A stretch of 64,000 nt of DNA from the NCBI RefSeq assembly GCF_003051005.1, contig NZ_QAOW01000001.1:496001-560000 (forward strand), given 5' to 3'. This stretch comes from Rhodococcus sp. OK519 (GTDB lineage: Bacteria; Actinomycetota; Actinomycetes; Mycobacteriales; Mycobacteriaceae). A program made the position numbers and the translations under genes. Below are positions 37,609-46,090 of this stretch, one piece after another; position 1 is the stretch's first letter, and the number at the start of each line of letters is the position of its first letter. The notes under the pieces are model-generated. The model made no database searches, had not been told where the DNA came from, and was given only the letters and a program-made list of their open reading frames with translations.

Positions 37609-38007
37609 TCAGAGGGGTAGGTCGTCGACCGCGGTCGGTGCGTCCGCAACCCAGCCCGGTTCCCGCACCAGGAGTGAGAGTTCGGTGACCGCACCGCGCT
37701 CGCCGGGGACGTCGACGTCGACGACATACCGGAATCCGGCGTCCTCGGCGAGGCCGATGGCCTCGAGGTCACCCGCCGGGGCCGGCAGCACAATCCGCCG
37801 GCACTGCGGATTCTCGGTCAGGATTCGTCCTGCGAGATCGCGGAGAACGGCGGCGTCGTGCAGACCCCGTAGGTCGAGTTCCAGGTCGGCGATGCCCGCG
37901 GGATATGCACTGCCGAGGGGCCCGCGCACAGCGAACCGTGCGCGGACCTCACGCGAGGTGCCACCGTCGTCGGCGGCGTAGGTCAGTGGCCAACCCGGGA
38001 TGCTCAT
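37609..38007 (-). CDS. Small GNAT-like protein, last gene of the catabolic operon
   Basis: This 132-residue protein is translationally coupled to the upstream CoA ligase by an ATGA overlap. Its second half (LAEDAGFRYVVDVDV) looks like the C-terminal strand-helix of a GNAT acetyltransferase. The usual R/Q-x2-G-x-G acetyl-CoA loop is not evident, so it may be a degenerate or non-catalytic member. Being fixed in the operon, it probably has a part in the pathway or its control. The role cannot be assigned from sequence. Confidence 0.6.
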   Translation of the reverse strand: MSIPGWPLTYAADDGGTSREVRARFAVRGPLGSAYPAGIADLELDLRGLHDAAVLRDLAGRILTENPQCRRIVLPAPAGDLEAIGLAEDAGFRYVVDVDVPGERGAVTELSLLVREPGWVADAPTAVDDLPL

Positions 38008-39605
38008 CGGCTCAGCGAGCCGTGGCCGGCAGCTGCGAGCTTGCGCAGCGAAACCTTGTCGAGCTTGCCGGAACCGTTGCGCGGCAGCGTGTCCAGAACG
38101 AGGATCTCCTTGGGGAGCTTGTAGCGCGCGAGTCGCTCGCCCGTGAAGTCGCGGATCTCCTCGAGCGTCGGATCGGTGTCGGTGGACACCACCAGGACGG
38201 CGACGACGATCTCGCCCCACTTGGCATCGGGTGCTCCGACGACGGCCGCGTCCGTGACACCCGGGTACTCGACGAGCACCCGCTCGACCTCGGCCGGGTA
38301 GATGTTCTCACCGCCCGAGATGATCATGTCCTTGATGCGGTCGACGATGTAGAGGAAGCCCTCCTCGTCGAGGCAGCCCAGATCGCCCGAATGGAACCAG
38401 TCTTCCGCGTCGAACGCGGCATCGGTGGCGGCCTGGTTGGCCCAGTAGCCGGGGGTCACGTTCGGTCCGCGCACGCAGATCTCACCGGCCGCATCGGGTT
38501 CGGTGACCGTCGCGCCCGTCGCCGGATCGACGATCTTGATCTCGGTGAACGGCATCGGCAGACCCGCCGACGACGCCCGCTCGAGGGTTCGCTCGGGCGG
38601 CAACGACGTCGCGAAGGGCGCGGTCTCGGTGAGGCCCCACGCCTGCTGCAGCGCGACGCCGTGGTGGCCGTACTCCTTGACGAGGCTCGGCGGCACGGGC
38701 GCACCCGCGACGATGGCCGAGCGCAACTGCGACAGGTCCGCATCGGCGAACCCCGGCAGCTGGGCGACGGCCGAGAACATGGCCGGCACCGCGAAGATGG
38801 TGTTGACCTTGTACTCGGTCAGGTCGGCGAGGGTGCGCGCCGGATCGAACGTGCGCCGCACCAGCGTCGCACCGCCGCGAGCGAGGCTGCGCAGCGTGAA
38901 CGAGTTGAGGCACCCGATGTGGAACAGCGGAGCAACCGCGAGGTTGACGTCACGGCGACTGGTGTCGACCACCGAGTCCACGTTGAACGAGTTCCACCAG
39001 ATGTTGCCGTGCGTGAGCATGACGCCCTTGGGCCGTCCGGTCGTGCCCGACGTGTACATCAGCGCGGCCAGGTCGTCCGCGAACCGGGGGATCGGGTTGA
39101 GCTCGACGCCCAGGGCCGCCCCGCGCGCCAGAGCGTCGGTCAGACGCTCCCAGCGCTCGTTCGGTTCGTCGGTCAGCGGCACCGCGTCGTCGTTGTCCAC
39201 GGCGAGCATCCGCGAGGGCAGACCGGACGGATCGATCTCGTCGACGACCGACATGTGGCAGGGCTCGACGATCAGGACACGAGGTCCGAAATCGCCGAGC
39301 TGGTAGGCGATCTCGGCGGCGGCGAGACGGAAGTTGATCGGCACGAACACCCCGCCCACCCACGCGGACGCGAGGTAGGTCGCGAGGAATGTCGGGCTGT
39401 TGAGGCCCAGGTAGGCCACCCGGTCACCGCGACGGACGCCCGACGCCTGCAGGGCCAGTGCCACGTCGTGTACGCGTGCGGTGAAATCGCGGTAGCTGAG
39501 CTCGTGGCCCTCGTAGATCAGCGCCGTGTTGGCGCCGTGCAGCCGGCCCAGCTGCTGCAGCGCACGGGCGGGGCTGATGTTCACGGGGTTCTTCTCGGTG
39601 CTCAC
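38004..39605 (-). CDS. Acyl-CoA ligase (AMP-forming) of the aromatic operon
   Basis: This 533-residue member of the acyl-adenylate family has the P-loop MYTSGTTGRPKGV, AWGLTETAP, the GEICVRGPN region, the hinge VDRIKDMIISGGENIYPAE and the C-terminal catalytic lysine in NGSGKLDKVSL. It would make a CoA thioester of an aromatic or side-chain acid. GTG 39605 overlaps the SDR gene as GTGA. Classic hca/mhp pathways do not need a ligase, so either the aromatic acid is activated first or the ligase acts on a ring-cleavage product. The substrate is unresolved. Confidence 0.9.
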   Translation of the reverse strand: MSTEKNPVNISPARALQQLGRLHGANTALIYEGHELSYRDFTARVHDVALALQASGVRRGDRVAYLGLNSPTFLATYLASAWVGGVFVPINFRLAAAEIAYQLGDFGPRVLIVEPCHMSVVDEIDPSGLPSRMLAVDNDDAVPLTDEPNERWERLTDALARGAALGVELNPIPRFADDLAALMYTSGTTGRPKGVMLTHGNIWWNSFNVDSVVDTSRRDVNLAVAPLFHIGCLNSFTLRSLARGGATLVRRTFDPARTLADLTEYKVNTIFAVPAMFSAVAQLPGFADADLSQLRSAIVAGAPVPPSLVKEYGHHGVALQQAWGLTETAPFATSLPPERTLERASSAGLPMPFTEIKIVDPATGATVTEPDAAGEICVRGPNVTPGYWANQAATDAAFDAEDWFHSGDLGCLDEEGFLYIVDRIKDMIISGGENIYPAEVERVLVEYPGVTDAAVVGAPDAKWGEIVVAVLVVSTDTDPTLEEIRDFTGERLARYKLPKEILVLDTLPRNGSGKLDKVSLRKLAAAGHGSLSR

Positions 39606-40438
39606 AGGTCGTCTCCGCCCGCCGAGGTGCGGAACCCACGCGCGGCAATGCCGCCGTCGACGGGAATGATTGCACCGGTGATGTTGGAGCTGTTGACCGA
39701 CGAGGCCAGCAGTACGTACGGCGCCGTGAAGTCGGCAGGGTCGACGCTCGCATCGTGCAGCGGCAGCAGTGGATTGCTGCCTGTCGTGGTGCTGCGGGCG
39801 AACGACGCCTCGATGGAGCGGTCTGCCATTCCCATCGATTCGGGGCCGCGCAGGTCGGTGCGCATGCCGCCGGCAGCGACACCGTTGACGCGGACCTTCG
39901 GGGCCAGCTCGTACGCCAGTTCGAGCACGAGTCCGCGGCAGGCGTGCTTGCTCGCGGTGTACAGCGGACCGCCTCCGTTCGGATAGAAGGCCGAGTTCGA
40001 CAGCGTCATCACGACGCTGCCACGGGTCTTCACCAGTTCACGCCACGACGCCTCGACGGCCAGCAGGTAGCCCTTGACGTTGATGGCGAACAGTTCGTCG
40101 AACGCCGCCGCCAACGACTCGCCGTCGAAGCGGGTGATCGAGCGCTGGTAGTCCCAGATTCCGGCATTGGGCACCAGGGTGTCGAGTTTACCGAAGCGTG
40201 CGACGGCTTCCGAGACGGCGCGATGCTGGTCGGCACTCGACCGCACGTCCGCTTCCACCGTGTGGACGCGGTCGGCGCGATCGCCGGCAGCCTCCACCAG
40301 CTCCGCCAGCTTGGCGGGGTCGCGGTCCGCGACGACGACCGAGGCGCCCTCGTCGAGGAACCGCTCGGCAACGGCTCGGCCCAGCCCGGAGCCGCCGCCG
40401 GTGATGAGGGCAACGTTGCCCTCGAGCCAGCCGGTCAC
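39602..40438 (-). CDS. hcaB: cis-dihydrodiol dehydrogenase, HcaB/BphB-like SDR
   Basis: This 278-residue short-chain dehydrogenase oxidises the cis-dihydrodiol formed by the ring-hydroxylating dioxygenase to the catechol, with NAD+. The nucleotide loop is ITGGGSGLGRA. The VPNAGIWDY segment is diagnostic of the BphB/TodD/HcaB group. The catalytic Ser and the Y-x3-K pair (YTASKHA) follow, and IIPVDGG closes the fold. The GTG at 40438 overlaps the hydrolase stop by 4 bp. Assignment to phenylpropionate rather than biphenyl rests on the mhpB-like gene nearby. Confidence 0.88.
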   Translation of the reverse strand: MTGWLEGNVALITGGGSGLGRAVAERFLDEGASVVVADRDPAKLAELVEAAGDRADRVHTVEADVRSSADQHRAVSEAVARFGKLDTLVPNAGIWDYQRSITRFDGESLAAAFDELFAINVKGYLLAVEASWRELVKTRGSVVMTLSNSAFYPNGGGPLYTASKHACRGLVLELAYELAPKVRVNGVAAGGMRTDLRGPESMGMADRSIEASFARSTTTGSNPLLPLHDASVDPADFTAPYVLLASSVNSSNITGAIIPVDGGIAARGFRTSAGGDDL

Positions 40439-41316
40439 TGATCCTCCGTACAGTCCGCGAGGAAGTCGGTGACGAGCCGCTCGAACTCCTTCTGGCGCTC
40501 GACCTGGACCCAGTGGCCGCACTTGCTGAACGCGTGCAGCTGTACGTCCGGGATCTGCTTGAGCATCAGCTGCGATCCCTCGAACGTGATGGTGCGGTCC
40601 TCGGTGCCCCACAGCAGCAGCGTCGGAGCCTTGATCTTGTGGGCATCACGCCACAGCGGATCCATGCCGTGACGACGCGCGAACGCGGCGTTGTAGCGGT
40701 GGTAGAACTCGATGTGGCTCTCGTCCAGCGACGCCTCGTAACGGGCCTCGATGTTCGCGTCGTCGAACTGCTTGGGGTCGGCGACCATGGTGCGGACGAA
40801 GTCCTTCATCTTCTTCACGCTCGGGCCGCCGGCGTTGTAGTAGCGGAACATCGCCTTCTGGCCCTCGGTCGGCGTCGGTCCGAACGGCAGCCAGCCGCCA
40901 CCCGGAGCCATCAGCACCAGCCGGGTCACGCGATGCGGGATCGCCAGTGCGAGGGCGATCGCGGCCGCGCCACCGAGGCTGTTGCCCATCAGGTGGAATT
41001 CGTCGATGCCCATCTCGTCGAGCGTCTGGATCAGCGCATCGACGGTGATCTGCGTGATGCTGCGCTCCTGGAGGTCCTCCTCCGTGGGGCGGTAGCTGCC
41101 GCCGAAGCCCGGCTGGTCGGGCAGCACGACGCGGAAGTGCGGCGTCAGGGCCGGCAGGTTCTGGCTGTAGTTGGCGATCGCCGACGCGCCCGGCCCGCCG
41201 CCGTGCAGCATCACCAGGACGGGGCCGTCGCCGGCCTCGCTCACCTTGATGGTGCCCAGCGAGGTCTGCACCTCGCGACTGGTCAGGGCTGTCTCCGCCG
41301 CTGCATTCGTGGTCAC
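40435..41316 (-). CDS. mhpC: C-C bond hydrolase for the meta-cleavage product, MhpC/HsaD-like
   Basis: This 293-residue alpha/beta hydrolase splits the ring-opened product into a dienoate and a dicarboxylic acid. It has the GGGPGASA oxyanion loop, nucleophile GNSLGG, acid in WGTEDRT and catalytic His in GHWVQ, plus the PDQPGFGGS signature of the BphD/MhpC/HsaD group. It starts 49 bp after the beta-subunit gene and overlaps the SDR gene. The substrate is 2-hydroxy-6-oxo-nonadienedioate if the catechol is dihydroxyphenylpropionate. Confidence 0.92.
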   Translation of the reverse strand: MTTNAAAETALTSREVQTSLGTIKVSEAGDGPVLVMLHGGGPGASAIANYSQNLPALTPHFRVVLPDQPGFGGSYRPTEEDLQERSITQITVDALIQTLDEMGIDEFHLMGNSLGGAAAIALALAIPHRVTRLVLMAPGGGWLPFGPTPTEGQKAMFRYYNAGGPSVKKMKDFVRTMVADPKQFDDANIEARYEASLDESHIEFYHRYNAAFARRHGMDPLWRDAHKIKAPTLLLWGTEDRTITFEGSQLMLKQIPDVQLHAFSKCGHWVQVERQKEFERLVTDFLADCTEDQ

Positions 41317-41365
41317 TGTTCACGCGCTCCTGTGTCTGGGAAGAGTCGGTGTCTGAAGGGGGCGA

Positions 41366-41935
41366 TCAGAAGAAGGTGCTGATGTTCTTGGCCAGCAACA
41401 CGTTCTGGTCGAGGAGGATCGTGCGGCGGGCGACCACCAGGTCCCCGTTCTCGGTCTCGCGGAGGATGTCCTCGCGCCCGCCCGAGTAGATGTCGACCTC
41501 GTGCTGGAGCCGGTTGCGGTAGACGAGGAAGTTCGATCGTGCGTACCACTGGCCGATCTCGCGCTCGTCGTCGTCGGTGTGCCGGACGATGACGTTGCTC
41601 ACGAGGTGCCGGGTGCGCGACGGCGGATCCTCGGCCCACGCCATACCGGAGTCGAAGCGGCGGATACGCCAAGCCAGGCTCGCGCGGGTCTCGTCGAAGA
41701 AGGCGGCTTCGCCGCGCGCGGCCACCGCGAGCGACTGCTGACGGCGCAGCCGGTTCGTCCGCGTGGGGGCCCAGTAGTGCAGGTCCTCGGCGAGCAGGTC
41801 GAGCCAGTCCGTGAACCGGCCGTCGTCGAGAAGCTCGGCTTCGTGGAAGTACATCTGCTGGACGCGGAAGTGGGTGTCGGCGTCAGCGGCCTTCCGCTGT
41901 GCGGCGCCTGCCGCCGAAGTGGTGTCGGTTGCCAT
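41366..41935 (-). CDS. hcaF: Ring-hydroxylating dioxygenase beta subunit
   Basis: This 189-residue small subunit has the nuclear-transport-factor-2 fold of BphA2/HcaF proteins. Typical segments are FYHEAELLDDGRFTDWL-like residues near 30, the SNFLVYRNR strand, and the C-terminal RRTILLDQNVLL. It builds the alpha3beta3 oxygenase with the product of the alpha-subunit gene. It lies after the reductase gene rather than directly after alpha, an unusual order among such operons. Confidence 0.92.
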   Translation of the reverse strand: MATDTTSAAGAAQRKAADADTHFRVQQMYFHEAELLDDGRFTDWLDLLAEDLHYWAPTRTNRLRRQQSLAVAARGEAAFFDETRASLAWRIRRFDSGMAWAEDPPSRTRHLVSNVIVRHTDDDEREIGQWYARSNFLVYRNRLQHEVDIYSGGREDILRETENGDLVVARRTILLDQNVLLAKNISTFF

Positions 41936-41943
41936 GAGTCAAG

Positions 41944-43170
41944 TCATCCTTTGGCGAGCTTGCGCAGGTTCACGGTCGGATCGGCCAAGGCGGCCGGATC
42001 GACGGGGAGAGCGCGGTCGATGATGATGCGCGCGGCCCGCACTGCGGGGCCGCCGTCGATGAACGCAGCTCCGACCAGGGTGTTGCCCCGGACCCGGAAC
42101 GCCATCTGCGGGCGGGTGGCATCGTCGGGGTGCGGCCGGATCACGGTCTCGCCCTCGGCGGTCATCGATCCGACGCCCTGCACGTGGATGCCGTGCCGGT
42201 CGGACCAGAACCAGCCCGCGCACTCCGGGTCGGGCTCCTGGCCCAGGACCCGGGCGGCAACCGCGCGTCCGTTCAGTTGTGCTGCTTCCCAGTGCTCCTC
42301 GCGCCGATGCAGCGTGCCGTCGGCATCGCGTACCCGCGCGACGTCGCCGGCCGCGAAGACCGCCGGGTGGCTCGTGCGAAAGTTCTCGTCGACGAGGACG
42401 CCGCCGTCGATGTCGAGACCCGCTGTCTCCGCCAGTTCGGTCGACGGGATGGAACCGATGCCGACCAGGACCGCATCGGCGGGGAGCTCGTCGCCGGTCG
42501 AGAGGATCACGCTCACGCCGTCGGCGCTCTCGCGGATCTCACTCACGCCCTCGGTGTGCACCGCGATGCCGTGTTCGGCGTGCTGGTCGTGCAGGTAGCG
42601 CGCCATCTCAGGACCCACCGCGGGAACGATCGGCGGATCCAGGGGATCGACCAGTGTGACGGTCACGCCGAGCTGCAATGCCGCCGAGGCGGTTTCGGCG
42701 CCGATGAGGCCTGCGCCGATGACGACCAGTCGTGCGCCCGGCACGAGGCGTGCCTTGAGCGCGCGGGCGTCGTCGATGGTGCGCAGCAGGTGCACCTGCG
42801 GCAGATCGCCGCCGGGGATCGGCAGCGGCCGGGCGCCGGCACCGGTGGTCAGGATCGTCACGTCCGTGTCCAGACGGGATCCGTCGGCGAGTTCGACGAC
42901 GCCCTCGTCGGGCTTCAAGGCCGTCACCGAGGTGCCGGTGCGCAGCGTGATCTGCTGCATGACATACCAATCCGGCTTCGCCAGGGCGAGATCCGACTCG
43001 TCGGCGGTGCCGAACATGAACGCCTTGGACAGTGGCGGTCGGTCGTACGGTGCGGGGCCGCCGTCGACGAGGGTGATCTCACCCGCGAAGCCGCGGGATC
43101 GGAGTTCGCCGGCGGCACTGACACCGGCGAGTCCGCCGCCGACGACGACGATGCGCTCAGGAGTGGTCAT
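41944..43170 (-). CDS. hcaD: Ferredoxin-NAD(P)+ reductase of the dioxygenase
   Basis: This 408-residue FAD-containing reductase passes electrons from NADH to the Rieske ferredoxin. It has the N-terminal GGGLAGVSAAGELR FAD loop, the second NAD-binding GAGLIGAETAS loop (about 150-160) and the VFAAGDVARV motif near 285. It resembles BphA4/HcaD. It is 7 bp after the ferredoxin gene and 8 bp before the beta subunit, firmly in the operon. Confidence 0.93.
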   Translation of the reverse strand: MTTPERIVVVGGGLAGVSAAGELRSRGFAGEITLVDGGPAPYDRPPLSKAFMFGTADESDLALAKPDWYVMQQITLRTGTSVTALKPDEGVVELADGSRLDTDVTILTTGAGARPLPIPGGDLPQVHLLRTIDDARALKARLVPGARLVVIGAGLIGAETASAALQLGVTVTLVDPLDPPIVPAVGPEMARYLHDQHAEHGIAVHTEGVSEIRESADGVSVILSTGDELPADAVLVGIGSIPSTELAETAGLDIDGGVLVDENFRTSHPAVFAAGDVARVRDADGTLHRREEHWEAAQLNGRAVAARVLGQEPDPECAGWFWSDRHGIHVQGVGSMTAEGETVIRPHPDDATRPQMAFRVRGNTLVGAAFIDGGPAVRAARIIIDRALPVDPAALADPTVNLRKLAKG

Positions 43171-43177
43171 CGATGTG

Positions 43178-43525
43178 TCACTCCGCGGCAGCCTGGCCGG
43201 GGTACAGCCAGATCTCGTCGTCGGTGATCTCGACCTTGTGGGCCGCGACGTCTTCGGTGGCCGGCATGGAGAGTACCGAGCCCGTGCGCAGGCAGAACTT
43301 GCCCGAGTGCAGCGGGCACTCCACCTGGCCGCCCTCGATCCAGCCGTCCGCGAGGGAGGCCTCGCCGTGGCTGCAGCGATCGTTGAGCGCGAAGTACTCG
43401 CCGTCGTCGTGGAAGACCGCGATGGGCTCGCCCGTGCCGGTCTGCTCGGCGTCGACGACCAGCGCCTCGCCGTCCTCGATGTCGCCGACCGCGCCGACCT
43501 TGATCTTGGTGATGGTCTCGCTCAC
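43178..43525 (-). CDS. hcaC: Rieske [2Fe-2S] ferredoxin of the dioxygenase
   Basis: This 115-residue soluble Rieske ferredoxin has cluster ligands visible as CSHG and CPLHSG (about residues 49 and 68). It carries electrons from the reductase to the oxygenase. GTG 43525 overlaps the alpha-subunit stop as GTGA and is preceded by AAGGG. A short upstream in-frame ATG (43546) is less likely. Confidence 0.93.
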   Translation of the reverse strand: MSETITKIKVGAVGDIEDGEALVVDAEQTGTGEPIAVFHDDGEYFALNDRCSHGEASLADGWIEGGQVECPLHSGKFCLRTGSVLSMPATEDVAAHKVEITDDEIWLYPGQAAAE

Positions 43526-44859
43526 TTCGCACCCTTTTCGTGCCATGCCGGTGTGTTCATCAGTTCTGCCCAGCGCCGGTAGAAACCGCGGCCGGCAGCA
43601 TCGCTGTACAGCTCGCTCGTCTTACCGGGGTAGACGCCGTCCTCGCGCTCGCTGCCCAGGCCCATCTGGTAGTTGAGCGGCACATTGTTGGTGATGAAAC
43701 CGCCTGCGATGGACTGGCATTCGCTCCAGTTCTCTCCGTCGTCCTGCTCGAAGATGCCGCTGGGACCGAAGGTGCGCAGGTTGTAGAGACGCTGCGCCTC
43801 ACGCACGTCCTCGGGCATCGACTTGTCGACGATCGTCCACGCCCAGACCTCCATCTTGTCCGGACCCTTCGGGTGCCAGACGCGGATGCTGCCGTTGACG
43901 GGCAGGTACGAGAAGTTGGGGAAGACCGTCGCATGGCCGGTGGTCATCGGACCCTCGACGCGCTCGTCGCCGAGACGCTCACGCAGGAAGTCGTAGTCGT
44001 AGTAATCGTGGACGGCCTGCGCGTCGAAGCGGCTGCGCGGATGCGTCGGGAACCCGGCGCCGTGACCCATCGGATCGCTGAACTGACGGCCCGGGGTGTT
44101 GACGATCTCCGACTTCGGTCCGCGGCCGGTGGGGGAGAGCACCATCAGCGCCGACGCGTGCGACATGTTGACGTGGTACCAGTCGGTGGCGAACTGCTCG
44201 GCCGCCAGCTTCCAGTTTCCGTCGAGCACCCACTTGTGGATGCCGCCGACGGCGACGGTGCCCTCGGGATCGCGGTCGAGCATCGCGTCCATGTAGTAGG
44301 TCATGCCGCCGAGTGCTTCCTTCAGTGGCGGGGCGGCAGGGTTCCACGTGGCGAAGATCAGTCCGTGGTAGGTCTCGAGCTGTGCGACCTCGACCAGGCC
44401 CCAATCCTTCTTGTCGAAGCTCTCCGGGTAGCCGGCCTCGTTCGGGACACTCACCAGCTGACCGGCGGTGTCGAAGCTCCAGCCGTGGTACGTGCAGGTG
44501 AAGTTCTTGGTGGCGCCGAAATCGGCGCGGCACACCCGGGCGCCGCGGTGGCGGCACGAATTGAGGAACGCACGGATCGTGCGGTCCTTGCCCATCGAGA
44601 CGATGACCGGATCCTCACCCATGTAGGTGGTGAGGAACTCGCCCGGCTTCGAGATCTGGGACGTGTGGCCCAGGAACAGCCAGCTCGGCGCGAAGATGCG
44701 ACGCAGCTCCTGCTGGTAGATCGACTGGTCGGTGAAGACCGCGCGGTCGACGTAGCCGTTGTCCGTGTCGACCATCGTCGACACGTCGACGAACTTGGTG
44801 AGGGCGGCCGGCCGCTGGATCGAGCCCGTCGTCGGGCTGCCTCCATCGGAGGTACACAT
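43522..44859 (-). CDS. hcaE: Ring-hydroxylating dioxygenase alpha subunit, phenylpropionate/cinnamate type
   Basis: This 445-residue large subunit carries the active site. The Rieske domain has CRHRGARVC and CTYHGWSFD. The catalytic domain has the mononuclear iron ligands in GNWKLAAEQFATDWYHVNMSH. ATG 44859 follows AAGGGAGA. The frame stays open far upstream, but that region faces the divergent gene. It begins an eight-gene operon and is divergent from the reductase-thioesterase pair. Family resemblance to BphA1/HcaE is firm. The substrate is inferred from the MhpB- and MhpC-like partners. Confidence 0.92.
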   Translation of the reverse strand: MCTSDGGSPTTGSIQRPAALTKFVDVSTMVDTDNGYVDRAVFTDQSIYQQELRRIFAPSWLFLGHTSQISKPGEFLTTYMGEDPVIVSMGKDRTIRAFLNSCRHRGARVCRADFGATKNFTCTYHGWSFDTAGQLVSVPNEAGYPESFDKKDWGLVEVAQLETYHGLIFATWNPAAPPLKEALGGMTYYMDAMLDRDPEGTVAVGGIHKWVLDGNWKLAAEQFATDWYHVNMSHASALMVLSPTGRGPKSEIVNTPGRQFSDPMGHGAGFPTHPRSRFDAQAVHDYYDYDFLRERLGDERVEGPMTTGHATVFPNFSYLPVNGSIRVWHPKGPDKMEVWAWTIVDKSMPEDVREAQRLYNLRTFGPSGIFEQDDGENWSECQSIAGGFITNNVPLNYQMGLGSEREDGVYPGKTSELYSDAAGRGFYRRWAELMNTPAWHEKGAK

Positions 44860-45118
44860 GAGTCGTCTCCCTTGAACTTCGGCGATGCGGACGGTGCCCG
44901 TCGGGCAGGCCCGGCGGCCTACATCGAGGTGCGGAGACCTCGGCGTCGGCTGGTCTGCGTACAGGAGACCGTCGCGGCCACTTCCGATGCCAGCGGTCGT
45001 GCCGAGGTACGGAACACGCGCTCGCGTGGGATGTATCGCCAGGTCGAACATGGGTATTCGAACAGCCCTATCGCAGCCGTCGCACCCGACGGCTGTGTCC
45101 GACAGCACAGGAGACTCC
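44860..45118. promoter_or_regulatory. Divergent control region of the dioxygenase operon
   Basis: These 259 bp separate the alpha-subunit gene from the divergent reductase gene. Two TCGAAC direct repeats (45044-45049 and 45058-45063) lie 14 bp apart, centre to centre. Downstream is a perfect 9-bp inverted repeat CAGCCGTCG/CGACGGCTG (45074-45095) with a 4-nt spacer. These are the best operator candidates for the IclR or XRE-cupin regulator. I did not find a firm -35/-10 pair. Confidence 0.45.
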
Positions 45119-46090
45119 ATGCTCGCAGCCGTCGCCGTCGCCCAGAACGCGGCCGACCCGCTGAGTGGACTCGAACTCCGCGAGGTTCCCGACCCCGCCG
45201 TCCCCGACGGCTGGGCGAGGGTCGAGGTTCGGTCGTCCGCTCTCAACATGCACGACGTGTGGACGCTGCGCGGTGTCGGCCACCCGGCCGACCGGATCCC
45301 GATGATCCTCGGCTGTGACGCCGCGGGTGTCGACGAGGACGGCAACGAGGTGATCGTCTATCCCGTGATCGCCGACCCCGACGGCGGTATGGGCGACGAG
45401 ACGCTCGACCCGGGCCGCGCACTGCTGTCGGAGCAGCACGACGGAGCGTTCGCCGAGTACCTCGTCGTGCCGCGCCGCAATCTGATCCCGAAGCCGGAGT
45501 GGCTGTCGTTCGACGAGGCCGCATGCCTGCCCGTCGCATGGACGACGGCCTACCGGATGCTGTTCACGCAGGCCCAGATCAAGGCCGGCGACCGCGTGCT
45601 GGTGCAGGGAGCCGGTGGTGGCGTCGCGACGGCCGCAATCAGCCTGGCCGCCGCCGCAGGAGCGAGGGTCTACGCCGCGAGCCGCAGCGCAGAGAAGCGC
45701 GCGACGGCCCTCGAGCTGGGTGCGCACGCCGCGATCGAGGCCGGTGCGCGTCTGCCCGAGAAGGTCGATGTCGTCATCGAGACCGTCGGCGAGGCGACAT
45801 GGGCGCACTCGATGCGCGCACTGCGTCCGGGCGGCACGATCGTCATCGCCGGTGCGACGTCCGGGTCCAACCCGCCGGCGGATCTGACCCGGATCTTCTA
45901 CCTGCAGCAGCGCATCCTGGGCTCGACCGGTTGCACCCGCGGCGAGCTGGTGTCGATGCTGCGGATGATGGAGGCCACCGGTCTGCGCCCCAAGATCGAC
46001 CGCGTGATTCCGTTGCAGGACATCCACTCCGGCTTCCAGGCCATGATCGACGGCGACGTCAACGGCAAGGTCGTGGTGAAGGTCTCGTGA
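45119..46090 (+). CDS. MDR-family zinc-independent oxidoreductase (quinone-oxidoreductase-like)
   Basis: This 323-residue medium-chain dehydrogenase/reductase has the GroES-like N-domain (SALNMHDVWTLRG) and an NAD(P)-binding VQGAGGGVATAA loop (about 162). The GHE zinc motif is replaced by GCDAAG, so it is of the quinone oxidoreductase/enoyl reductase type. ATG 45119 follows CAGGAGA. It is coupled to a PaaI-type thioesterase by a GTGA overlap. It may reduce an enoyl-CoA or enone from the aromatic side chain. The substrate is not known. Confidence 0.85.
   Translation: MLAAVAVAQNAADPLSGLELREVPDPAVPDGWARVEVRSSALNMHDVWTLRGVGHPADRIPMILGCDAAGVDEDGNEVIVYPVIADPDGGMGDETLDPGRALLSEQHDGAFAEYLVVPRRNLIPKPEWLSFDEAACLPVAWTTAYRMLFTQAQIKAGDRVLVQGAGGGVATAAISLAAAAGARVYAASRSAEKRATALELGAHAAIEAGARLPEKVDVVIETVGEATWAHSMRALRPGGTIVIAGATSGSNPPADLTRIFYLQQRILGSTGCTRGELVSMLRMMEATGLRPKIDRVIPLQDIHSGFQAMIDGDVNGKVVVKVS

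Noticed and set aside
43540-45318. A 592-residue plus-strand ORF opposite the dioxygenase alpha gene
   Set aside because: It is antisense to a gene with all Rieske and iron ligands, and no family resemblance is seen.
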